Shown here one piece after another: positions 47,659 to 56,386 of a stretch of DNA of 64,000 bases. The stretch covers positions 62,001-126,000 of the forward strand of contig RSEH01000022.1 of the NCBI GenBank assembly GCA_006503475.1, written 5' to 3'. The notes beneath the pieces are model-generated. The model saw nothing but the letters and a program-made list of their open reading frames with translations, ran no database searches and was not told the DNA's origin. Every line of letters starts with the position of its first letter. The first letter of the stretch is position 1. The position numbers and the translations under genes are program-made. This DNA is from Stentor roeselii (Eukaryota > Ciliophora > Heterotrichea > Heterotrichida > Stentoridae).

Positions 47659-48816
47659 ATGCGGCTTAGCAAATCAAGCAATACCCAGAGTGTCGACCGA
47701 ATGATATGTCGAGTGGTACTTTTCATGTAGGACCTGTTTAAAGCTGAACACCCTTCGAACAAGCTAGCGACTTCTGAGTACTTCAGAGCACTTCAAAGCC
47801 ACAAAGCACTTTCTTCGCATCCTGAAGACCTGGTCTCCCCTGAAGTCGCTTACATGATTGATAAAGAAATAAGACTCCAGGCTCGGTACCAGCGGCAAAT
47901 GACTAGAAAAGACTCGAATGCAAATACTCAAGTCGCACAGAAGAAGAAGAACACTTATGATAACTGGGTTAAAAGGAAAAAGTTTGAAGAAAGATACAAA
48001 TATGCACTCATGATGAAAGCTTTGAAAAGTAAACATGAAAAAGAACTACTTGAACAACAGGAAAAAGATGAGAAAAATAGCGAAAATAATAAAAGAATAA
48101 AGGAGTGGGAACATCAGAAGATACTTGAAATCTTGAAAAATAAGAAAATCAAAAAATTTAGTAGAAGAGGGGTTGAAGAGCAAAAGGAACAGAAAAGGAA
48201 AGAAGCGGAAGATAATTATAAACAGTGGCTTAGGAAAAATATGATGAAATTGAAAGAGGAAAAAAGGAGGAAAAGAATGGAAAAACTTAAAAAGGAACAG
48301 GAAGAAAAGATGAAGGAGGAAAAAGCTCAACAACTGAAGATGAAAACTGAAGAAAACTTCAAAAAGTGGCTGAAAGAGAAGAAAAAAGTTAAAAAACAAA
48401 AGAAAAGTAGCAGTAAAGATAAGATCAAATTGAAAAAACCTATCATGCTGGCTTATTCCCCGAATAGGAAAATTGCAAAGGATAATGGAAGTTTTCATGA
48501 AATCAGCTCTGATTGTGAAGAATCTTCTCAGTCTGAAAAGGATTATGTCAGGAAAGTCAGTGCCAGGCCGAATCTTTTCAATAACTTCAACGATCTTTCT
48601 TCGAGTCATGAAAATCAGAAAGAAATTGACTACAGTGATGAGTTTGAAAGCGAGTCTGGAGGAAAAATAGTTCAAGAAAGCTTTCAAAATGATTCTGAAT
48701 ACGAAGATGACATATCAAGAGAACAGGAAGATTCAGGGGAATATGAAGAAGATAGTTATGAAGATAGTGACCAGTATGATGATGATTCGAAAGATAAGGC
48801 TAATAATAGTTATTAG
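47659..48816 (+). CDS. CCDC34: CCDC34-like coiled-coil protein, one 15-nt intron
   Basis: 380 aa from ATG at 47659 after removing intron 47716-47730. The N-terminus (MRLSKSSNTQSVDR...) leads to a long charged helix with repeated W-L-x-x-K units (YDNWVKRKKFEERYK, YKQWLRKNMMKLKEEK, FKKWLKEKKKVKK), the hallmark of CCDC34. The last 110 residues are acidic and disordered (SGEYEEDSYEDSDQYDD). CCDC34 is linked to cilia and flagella in animals. Without the intron the protein would appear to start only at 47854. Confidence 0.72.
47716..47730 (+). other. 15-nt intron in the CCDC34-like gene
   Basis: GTACTTTTCATGTAG, in-frame TAG. Splicing joins MICRV to DLFKAEHPSNK and adds about 60 residues to the N-terminus. 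A at position 10. Confidence 0.9.
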
Positions 48817-48941
48817 ATATTAATAAAGACTTTAAGATTCAATCTTATCTGAACTTCATATTCAAGTTAAGGCAATTTCAAAAATCTAAAATTTAATTCT
48901 TATTATCATTAAAGCAGAATTATTCTTATTCCCTACAAGTA

Positions 48942-49841
48942 TCAATTAAATGCTAAAGAAAACTTTTCTCTCATATATCTTTTTAGCATATCCCTAACTT
49001 TCTCATTCTTTGCAAGCATCAAAGGACTTTGTTTCTTGGCATTCAGCATGGAAGGATCAGGTCCATACCTTAAGAGTTCATAAACGATATCAGAATAGCC
49101 ATTCTTAGAAGCAATAAGCAAAGGAGTTCGATGACTCTAACTAAATAATACAATATCAAGAGCATCTACAAAAGCATTGCTTTGAAGTAATAACTTAGCA
49201 ATTTCCAGATACCCTCTCAATGCAGCCCAATGAAGAGCAGTCATTTTGATATGGTCAAAAACATGTGCGAGGTACTTATCATCACTGAGCATCTGCTCAA
49301 CCATCATCACATCTCCTTCCTTAACATACTGAAAAAAAATTCGCGATCGAGGTCTACCAAAAGGAGTTTGGGGAATCAGTTTATTGACAAAAACTAATTC
49401 ATCAGGTTTTAACTTTAAAGTATTAAGCTGTCGAATCGATGTCCTGAGACAATGTCTCATGCTTTTTTTCGTTTTCATAGTTCGCGGAATCATTTTTTCC
49501 ATGTCTTCCAACAGTTTCAAATGAAGCTGGGTGGACTTTGGAAGACTTGGAACTGATGAAGTTTCTTTTACTTTTAACACTGGTGGAGATGTCAGCTGAA
49601 AACTCGCTCTTGAAACTGGACCTGCATTTGTGAAGAACTTTTCGTTGTTTAATGAATTTGAGTTGAAGATGTTTATCAGGTTGTCGCTGGCACTTGTTAG
49701 AGTGGATGGTAGGGTTTTAGAAGTCTTGAGAGTGAAGGAATTTTTTATTCCCTTTCGAGTCGTTAAACTAGCTGTACTTATGTGAGGTGCTCGAATCTTC
49801 ACATCAAGAAATTTTTTAGCTCGACTAGTTAATCTACTCAT
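48942..49841 (-). CDS. Ankyrin-repeat protein, one 15-nt intron
   Basis: 294 aa after removing intron 49137-49151. ATG at 49841, TGA at 48942-48944. The first 150 residues are basic, Ser/Thr-rich and disordered. The C-terminal part has ankyrin repeats: RIFFQYVKEGDVMMVEQML, MTALHWAALRGYLEIAKLLLQ and, across the intron, HRTPLLIASKNGYSDIVYELLR, then KKQSPLMLAKNEKVRDML. It is likely a protein-binding adaptor. It begins 12 nt downstream of the coiled-coil gene's stop on the same strand. Confidence 0.88.
49137..49151 (-). other. 15-nt intron in the ankyrin gene
   Basis: GTATTATTTAGTTAG, in-frame TAG. Splicing joins VDALDI to SHRTPLLIAS, completing an ankyrin repeat. A at position 10. Confidence 0.95.
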
Positions 49842-49853
49842 AATTATTATTCA

Positions 49854-51002
49854 TTAATCCCGAACCATCTTAGTGAGTTCATCATACAAAACATCAATTC
49901 TGCTCCTTGTATTATTTTTCCCTCTAACCTGCCCCTTGGGAGTTTTGCTCTGCTTAAATCCTCTAGCAGATCCAAGCGACCTATCACTATCTGGAGTCTT
50001 CGAAGGTTTTCTCTGTTTTTTCACAATAACAAAAACTTGTTCTTCCACTTTTTCTACTTTTTCAAATAATTTTTTCTGTAAAGCGACATATTTCTTTAAA
50101 GACGCAGCCAAATAATTAATCTTCTGATCGTCCTTCAATTCATTTAAAGAATTAATTTTCTCATGAGCAACAAAGACTTGTTTTTCAAGTCCCTTGAATA
50201 AATTTTCAACATTCCAAGCAGCTTGAGAAGCTTCTTTGACCTCGAGTTCCCTTCTAACCTCCTGATCAGTCCAGGTCTTGTGCAAGTCTTCAATTTTCGC
50301 GAGTTTTATCTTAACAGCTGAGATTTCTTCAGTTAAAAAGACCTGCCCAGAGCAGTTGATTTTCGCTGCAAGTTCTTTATACCTTTCAGTTTGAAGACTA
50401 GTAGAATTTTCCAGTTTATTTAAAAAGTCTTTCTGGAGTTCTGAGGACTTTTCAGCAAGTTTCATCAGTTGGACTTCATGATCTTCTTTTAACTTCCCTT
50501 CAATGGAAAGAATGCTGTCGACTTTGGTTTCAATTGACTTCATAAATAAAACTTGCTTGGAATTAAGTAGTTCTAATCGTTGGTCGACCTCGTTTTTCAC
50601 TTGTGCTGATGTCATTGATATGAAATCGTGAAGGTCTTTTATTAGTTGAGAGTTGAAAGAAGATGATATTGTGTTTGATGCACTGGCATATGACCCTCGA
50701 TTGGCTGGAAAAGAACTGCAGGTCATTTGGTTTGTTTGAAGGTCCTCGTATCGGCTTGTTAAAAGTTTTATTTGTTGTTGGTGGTTCTCGTTTTGAGTCT
50801 TTATCAACCAGCTCAAACCTTGGATTTTCTCTTCTGCTGATGAAAGACTTGTTGAAAGCTTTTCTAGTTTTTCTTTTATGTCGAGGTAGGAAGATGTACT
50901 TTGGGTGAACTTCTCTAGTTTTAGCTCTAGTGAGGAAATGTAGGCTTGACGATCTGAGACTAAACGAGAGATTTCTTCCCGGTTTTTATTTTTGAATTCC
51001 AT
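49854..51002 (-). CDS. Coiled-coil protein of unknown function
   Basis: 382 aa, ATG at 51002. Long coiled coils span about 1-90 and 120-325 (for example ISRLVSDRQAYISSLELKLEKF), separated by a Ser/Asn-rich linker (SSFPANRGSYASASN). The C-terminal 55 residues are basic and proline/serine-rich (KQRKPSKTPDSDRSLGS, KQSKTPKGQVRGKN), suggesting a microtubule- or basal-body-linked protein; this is inference. It sits 12 nt upstream of the ankyrin gene in the same direction. Confidence 0.7.
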   Translation of the reverse strand: MEFKNKNREEISRLVSDRQAYISSLELKLEKFTQSTSSYLDIKEKLEKLSTSLSSAEEKIQGLSWLIKTQNENHQQQIKLLTSRYEDLQTNQMTCSSFPANRGSYASASNTISSSFNSQLIKDLHDFISMTSAQVKNEVDQRLELLNSKQVLFMKSIETKVDSILSIEGKLKEDHEVQLMKLAEKSSELQKDFLNKLENSTSLQTERYKELAAKINCSGQVFLTEEISAVKIKLAKIEDLHKTWTDQEVRRELEVKEASQAAWNVENLFKGLEKQVFVAHEKINSLNELKDDQKINYLAASLKKYVALQKKLFEKVEKVEEQVFVIVKKQRKPSKTPDSDRSLGSARGFKQSKTPKGQVRGKNNTRSRIDVLYDELTKMVRD

Positions 51003-51457
51003 TTAATTTCTAAGAGGATTTGGAGTTGAAGTAGAGGGTTTGATTTGGGAGATGGTTGGGAGAATTAAAGGGGTTTTGAGTTGGATTAGTGAAGGTTTTT
51101 ATGGAGCTGGTATGTTATAGCGTGTTTTTATGAATATAATTTAATTTATCATTATTGGTTGAATAATAGGGAAAAGAATGATTTAAGTTGATTTAATATA
51201 TTAGATAGTCAACAATATGTAGTAGTTATTATTTTACATAATAAATATCAAGTGGTAGTGGCTAAAAGTTTCTATCATTTTTATCAAGTTCGAAAACTGA
51301 TAAAACTGCCCAAATTATTTATCCTAACCATCTATAATAAGTTCCTCACTTTATTAAACATTAATTTATTTTCTAATATCAAAGACTTACCTCAAATTCA
51401 TTCTTAAAATCATCAAATACTAAATTCCTATCATTTATTTATACTTTCTAACCTGTG
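51003..51457. other. AT-rich spacer, no gene seen
   Basis: 455 bp between the coiled-coil gene start and the end of a small gene. No ORF, repeat or RNA gene that I can support. It should contain the promoter serving the coiled-coil gene and perhaps the ankyrin gene. Confidence 0.55.
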
Positions 51458-51757
51458 TTATAGTTGAAGTTGATAATCTTTAATAGCATCTGAATTGAAA
51501 GAGAAAAAAGGAGTACTTGGTTTAGGTCGATCATTAATTCTTGAATCTTCATGAAACCTTTCAGAATAAGGAATCAGCGGTAATTGTGTAAAAAGACTTT
51601 TCGGTGGGATGATCTTTCTTCTACAGACTCTTTTTTTTCTATGAATGCAGGGCGAAATCGGAGGAAGTTTAACAGAGACGCTTTTAAGCTTCACGAAAGG
51701 ATCAGAACTCATCAAGTGCTTACTACCTCTGAATGTGAAATTTTGATTGAAGTCCAT
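51458..51757 (-). CDS. Small basic protein of unknown function
   Basis: 99 aa, ATG at 51757 in an A/T-rich context, TAA stop. It is basic and proline-rich (KLPPISPCIHRKKRVCRRKI), with no hydrophobic segment. Size, intact frame and position between two spacers support a real small gene, but no homologue is recognised. Confidence 0.5.
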   Translation of the reverse strand: MDFNQNFTFRGSKHLMSSDPFVKLKSVSVKLPPISPCIHRKKRVCRRKIIPPKSLFTQLPLIPYSERFHEDSRINDRPKPSTPFFSFNSDAIKDYQLQL

Positions 51758-51933
51758 ATTTATCGATAATGTTTATTCGTTAATTTATATTTCTCAAGAC
51801 TTTTGTTATTAACTCAACTTTTCATTGTAATCACTTTATTAACTAATCAATGTAGTGAATGATAATCTTGAAATTCTTTTCTGTTGATAAAGAAATGGGG
51901 TGAAGTCTTTTAATCGAATTAAGTAAATAATTA

Positions 51934-54270
51934 TTAATCCCAATCTCTATACAATATATAAACCCTCTGTTTTTTTATCAGCTGGAGAACTTCTTCAATG
52001 CTGGTCTTGCAAGCAGTGAAATATCTCCAAACCCATCTCAAGACCTGCTCCTCAGAGTTTCCAAAGTCCTGAGCATAAGTCTGAAAAACTTTAGGCAGCA
52101 CAAGTTCATCAATAGCAAGATTCAAGCAAACCTCCCTATTACAAAACTCTTCAGTTTTTTCATCAAGCATTTCCTCACTCCTTCCAAAAAAGTCAATAAT
52201 AGTCTGTAAAGGTGAAGGAAAGTCTCTACAAACAAGTAAAATTCTCGGATCATTATAATTAGGTAGCATATTCCTGATATCTCCATTATAAAAGACACGA
52301 GTATAGCTTCCAGGAGGTTTTCTATTCCCTCTAAGAACTCCATGTTTCATTTCAAACAAAGTAAAATTGCTATATGCAATATTATAATAAAACCCATCAG
52401 CAGGATTTGAAAACCATCCACTTTTGGTATCCTCCAACTCAATATTCTGATGAACGTTCATAATCTGATAAATCGCTAAAAAAAACTCAATTTTTTCCAA
52501 TCTCGTCAATCCTCGAATTTCAACCCTCTGAGTCTCAACAAGAGCTTTCAAAAAATCTCTATATTCCGAGCTAGCCCTGACCATTTCCGCATTAAAATGC
52601 TGAAAAACAAGTAACTCATTCAACATTTTAATAAGATTTTTCGCAACAACACTAGGAACCCTGACTTCTTTATTCCAAAGATAAATCATATTCCTAGCGA
52701 CATCACTTCTATCTTCACGAAATTGAAAAATAAGTTCAGCACTAAAAACAGTATTTTTATCAATACTTGTAATAAGTCCTTGTTCAAGCATTTCTTGCAC
52801 TGAGTTCTTCGCCTGGTCGACAGTGAACTTGAACTTCGTTTGTAAAAAGTTGAGCAACTCGCTGCCGACGAAGACCCTTCGATAGACTTTTCCGAACCAT
52901 CCCACTTTCTTATCCTGTAAATTCATTTCATTTCTGGCAAGACTTGCAATGTCTCCAACCGGCATGACTCCAGATGTCATATTATTCGTGCCTCTCTTTT
53001 TATACCTGGGGTCATTATCAAAAAGTGGCATGATTGTATCAACACAATTATGAGCTTTGATGAAACTTGTGATCGTGTCTCTTATCACAGGGTTATTCGC
53101 CAAGTCCCAAACAGTCGGGCGACGTGCTGGGTCTTTGTTAAGCATTTGAGAAATAAGTAACTTTGTATTAGAGTCCACGTATTCTGGAAGAGGTGCATAG
53201 TCCTTGTTGGCTATCACGTCGAATAACTTTTGAACGTCAGTTGCTTCGAAAGGACGACGAAAAGTTGCAATTTCGTACATCACACAGCCGAGAGACCAGA
53301 TGTCAGTTTTAGGACCGTAGCTCTCACCTTTGATAATTTCAGGAGCCATGTTGTAAGGAGTCCCTGCAACACTTTGAGCCATTTCCATGGAACTGTTGAG
53401 ACTTTTTGCAATTCCTAGGTCTCCTACTTTTATGATGTTTTCACTGGATAGGAAAAGGTTTTGAGTTTTTAAGTCTCTGTGTAATATGTGCTTGCTGTGC
53501 ATGACCATCAAAGCGATTAAAATTTGACTTAGCCAACCGATTAGTTGGTCGTTTGTGATTCTTTTTCCTTGATTTCTTAACTCTTGGAGCTTGTCTGCCA
53601 AGGCACCTCCTGGAGCGTATTCCATTGCGATGATGAGGTAATAGTCTTCAACGATTTGCTCGTAAAAGTGAATTATTGTTGGGGCTACGAGGACTTTCAT
53701 TAAAATTGCTTCGTTTTCTGCATTCCTTCTTTCTTTTTCATTTAAAAATTGAAGGTTTATTCTTTTTAGTGCTCTTAGCTCTCCTGTTATTTTGTGCTTT
53801 ACTAAGTCGACTGTTGCGTAAGCTCCTCTACCGAGATGTTGGATTTTTTCGTATGTTTTCGTACCGCTGTCGTTTTGAAGGTTTCGAGGCTGGGTTTTTA
53901 TTTGACTGACGACACCTTTCACGGCTCCTGGGCGTATCGGCTTCATCAAGAAGTCCAGGGCACCTAAATCAATTGATGCATAGATCTTGTCCATTTCGTT
54001 GTGAGCTGAAACCATCACAACTGGCTTGTCTTTTAAGTTCGGAGACTCTTTCAACTTCGTTAAAAGCTCTAAACCGTCCATACCGGGAAGAACTAAATCG
54101 AGCAGAACTAGGTCAAATGTGTCGCCTTTTTCGTTTAGGATTGTCCAGGCTTCGTGTCCGTCATTTACTACTGTGACTTCATATTCGAGCATTGATAGGA
54201 TGTCCATGATAACTAATCTTTGGAAAGGCTCGTCTTCTACTACTAGTATATGGATTGGCTTTTCTTCCAT
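51934..54270 (-). CDS. Receiver domain - NEK-like kinase - DEP - DUF547 protein
   Basis: 778 aa, ATG at 54270. Residues 5-125 are a canonical response-regulator receiver: acidic pocket E12-D13-E14, phospho-acceptor D58 (LLDLVLPGMDG), switch S88, K110. Residues about 140-395 are a Ser/Thr kinase nearest the NEK group: GRGAYATV at 147-154, K169, HRD at 264-266, DLG at 284-286, APE at 309-311. About 455-545 is a DEP domain (VGWFGKVYRRVFVGSELLNFL). The remainder matches DUF547 (SNFTLFEMKHGVLRG, NDPRI). All catalytic residues are present. It may couple a histidine phosphorelay directly to a NEK kinase, with DEP aiding membrane contact; this coupling is inferred. Confidence 0.9.
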   Translation of the reverse strand: MEEKPIHILVVEDEPFQRLVIMDILSMLEYEVTVVNDGHEAWTILNEKGDTFDLVLLDLVLPGMDGLELLTKLKESPNLKDKPVVMVSAHNEMDKIYASIDLGALDFLMKPIRPGAVKGVVSQIKTQPRNLQNDSGTKTYEKIQHLGRGAYATVDLVKHKITGELRALKRINLQFLNEKERRNAENEAILMKVLVAPTIIHFYEQIVEDYYLIIAMEYAPGGALADKLQELRNQGKRITNDQLIGWLSQILIALMVMHSKHILHRDLKTQNLFLSSENIIKVGDLGIAKSLNSSMEMAQSVAGTPYNMAPEIIKGESYGPKTDIWSLGCVMYEIATFRRPFEATDVQKLFDVIANKDYAPLPEYVDSNTKLLISQMLNKDPARRPTVWDLANNPVIRDTITSFIKAHNCVDTIMPLFDNDPRYKKRGTNNMTSGVMPVGDIASLARNEMNLQDKKVGWFGKVYRRVFVGSELLNFLQTKFKFTVDQAKNSVQEMLEQGLITSIDKNTVFSAELIFQFREDRSDVARNMIYLWNKEVRVPSVVAKNLIKMLNELLVFQHFNAEMVRASSEYRDFLKALVETQRVEIRGLTRLEKIEFFLAIYQIMNVHQNIELEDTKSGWFSNPADGFYYNIAYSNFTLFEMKHGVLRGNRKPPGSYTRVFYNGDIRNMLPNYNDPRILLVCRDFPSPLQTIIDFFGRSEEMLDEKTEEFCNREVCLNLAIDELVLPKVFQTYAQDFGNSEEQVLRWVWRYFTACKTSIEEVLQLIKKQRVYILYRDWD

Positions 54271-54771
54271 TTATCTGAGTAAATTTCATTCTAATTTAAA
54301 TCCTTGATTCAGATTTAGATAATTAAACTAAAGAATTTTTAATTTCAGTACTACTTAATTTTTTCAGTGTCTTTACAAGTAAATATTTAACTTTTAGTAG
54401 CAGAATAATCCAAAGGATTGAAGATAAAGTATAATCCTTAATCAAAAACCTTAATATGATAAAAATAAACCCAAATCTCAAGAACTTCATAATAAATGTC
54501 TTAGATCATTAGACTCTGATGACTAATTATTTTCATAAGCTTTATAAGATATTTGCCTAGATCCAACACTTCTAAATATTAATTTTTCCGTAAAAATAAT
54601 ATACATATTACTAAAACTTAAATAATAATCACACTATCTCAACCCTTGAATTTAAATTCCAACCAATACTTATACAACACAAAGCATCAGCTGTTTCTAA
54701 ACATAAAGAATTTTTTTTTGCCTTTATTATAATTTTATTACCTGAAAACCTTTGCAAATATTTCTTGAAAT
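54271..54771. other. AT-rich divergent promoter region
   Basis: 501 bp between two divergent starts. It contains A/T runs only, with no ORF or repeat. By position it must hold both promoters. Confidence 0.55.
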
Positions 54772-56076
54772 ATGGAAAGCAATGAAGATGAGCATATGCA
54801 AGTAAAATTCAAAAGACCGAACTTAAAATCGATTTCAAGGTCGAATAACCCAACTCCTCCTAAGAAACATCATAAGAAAGATCAATGCTATCTTTCAAAG
54901 CCTTATCATTCAAGCAAGCATTCAAAAGTAGAGGAGATTCACTTATTTTCACCAGAGAAAGTACTTCAATGTTTAATTTTCCCTACAACCAACTCCCTTT
55001 CCAAATCTCCCCTCGAAACATCCTCATCCTTAGTCCTTCCCTCTCAAACCACTCGAAAAGACTCCTCAGTTCTACTAACAGAACTAGCAGAAGTTCCAAA
55101 ATCCAGCATGCGAAGTCTAAACGTATCCTGGGCCGATTTCAGTCAAATCAGTCCAAGCACTGACCCAAGGCCGTGCAACATAAGACCAAATTCTCTAAAC
55201 GTTTCAATTCTCGACACATCGAAACCACATCGTTTTCCAGCTGAAAAGACAAACAATTTAAAACTAACAATCGAAATCGAAAATCGCATAATTCAAGAGC
55301 AAAACGAGTCACAACCATCAAGTCCAATGCGAGGACAAAGCACAATAAGAGAAAATCTTGGCTTTTCAATGTTACAAGAATGCAAATGTGAAGTCATCAG
55401 TTTCTACGAAGCTTTCAACCATTTCAACCTTTTAGAACTTTCCAGTCTCGGAAGTAAATCGCTTTGGAAGACTGGTTTTTTCATGAAACTCTGCAGATGT
55501 ATTAAAAGATCTGAAGAGCTTGATGAGCAGTCTGAAGAACTCTGTGAAAAAATAGTGAGATTCGCTTATTCTCGCTTTGATTTGACTAACACTTTTCATA
55601 AAAATCTTTTGATTTCGGCTTGTGTTCGAATTTTTCGAGTTACTGAAATACCTGAAGACCCTGAAGTGATTTTAAATGATTTGATGAAAAGAATTCTTTG
55701 GGACTCGGATATTTTGTTGCTTGGGTTTTTTAATGTTTTGTTTTTAGATGCTTATTTCTCGAATGTGCTGGAAAATATTGATAGGGTTACTAGGGAACAG
55801 GGAATTGACCCTTTGAAAGTCATTTTGAAAATTACTAAAGTCAATTTGCAGTTTCTTAGAATGAAAAAAATGAACTTTTTAATTGAAAGGAGCCAGAAAT
55901 GCTTTGAACTCATTTTTTTTGTGTTTGCTGGACTTTGCTTGTATTTTGTTGAATTATTTCAACGGATGAACTGGAAAAATGCTTTTAAGGTTTTGGTTGA
56001 GAATTCTAGCGAGAATCTTCAGGATATTCTTGGAATTGCAAGGAAGGAATATTTAAATCAAGTCACACAAATTTAA
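54772..56076 (+). CDS. Unknown protein with helical C-terminal domain
   Basis: 434 aa, ATG at 54772. The N-terminal 190 residues are disordered, rich in Ser, Pro and Lys. The C-terminal 230 residues are helical with many hydrophobics (NTFHKNLLISACVRIFRVTE, ILWDSDILLLGFFNVLFLDA, FELIFFVFAGLCLYFVELFQ). The last of these could be a membrane helix or a buried helix. It somewhat resembles an all-helical repeat domain, but no family is recognised. Confidence 0.6.
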   Translation: MESNEDEHMQVKFKRPNLKSISRSNNPTPPKKHHKKDQCYLSKPYHSSKHSKVEEIHLFSPEKVLQCLIFPTTNSLSKSPLETSSSLVLPSQTTRKDSSVLLTELAEVPKSSMRSLNVSWADFSQISPSTDPRPCNIRPNSLNVSILDTSKPHRFPAEKTNNLKLTIEIENRIIQEQNESQPSSPMRGQSTIRENLGFSMLQECKCEVISFYEAFNHFNLLELSSLGSKSLWKTGFFMKLCRCIKRSEELDEQSEELCEKIVRFAYSRFDLTNTFHKNLLISACVRIFRVTEIPEDPEVILNDLMKRILWDSDILLLGFFNVLFLDAYFSNVLENIDRVTREQGIDPLKVILKITKVNLQFLRMKKMNFLIERSQKCFELIFFVFAGLCLYFVELFQRMNWKNAFKVLVENSSENLQDILGIARKEYLNQVTQI

Positions 56077-56096
56077 GTTAGGAGGGATTTAATTAA

Positions 56097-56345
56097 AAGT
56101 TAGAAATGTTAGATGGGTAGATTTTAAATATTGGTGAATAGGATATGATTTATTAATAAGTTTAGGAATGTTGAATGTCTAGATTTTAAATACTGGTGAA
56201 TTGGGACATTACTTATTAAAAATTTTGGGAATGTTGAATGTCTAGATTTAAATATTGGTGAATTGGGACATGACTTATTAAAAAGTTTAGGAATGTTGAA
56301 TGTCCAGATTTTAAAATATTTGTGAATTTTGACATTACTTTAATA
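56097..56345. repeat. 62-63-bp tandem repeat, about 4 copies
   Basis: The core (G)GAATGTTGAATGTCTAG recurs with starts near 56103, 56165, 56228 and 56290, so the period is 62-63. Each unit continues with a TTTAAATAYTGGTGAATTGGG block and ends in a TTATTAA-rich stretch. Copies 2 and 3 are most alike; copy 1 and copy 4 are more diverged. It fills most of the gap between two convergent genes. Confidence 0.9.
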
Positions 56346-56386
56346 AATAAAAGTTTTTCTTTAAATATTTGAAATGAATTAATATA

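Noticed and set aside
48046-48687. 213-aa Phe/Leu-rich frame opposite the CCDC34-like gene
   Set aside because: It is the mirror of a Lys/Glu-rich coiled coil and has no independent coding features.
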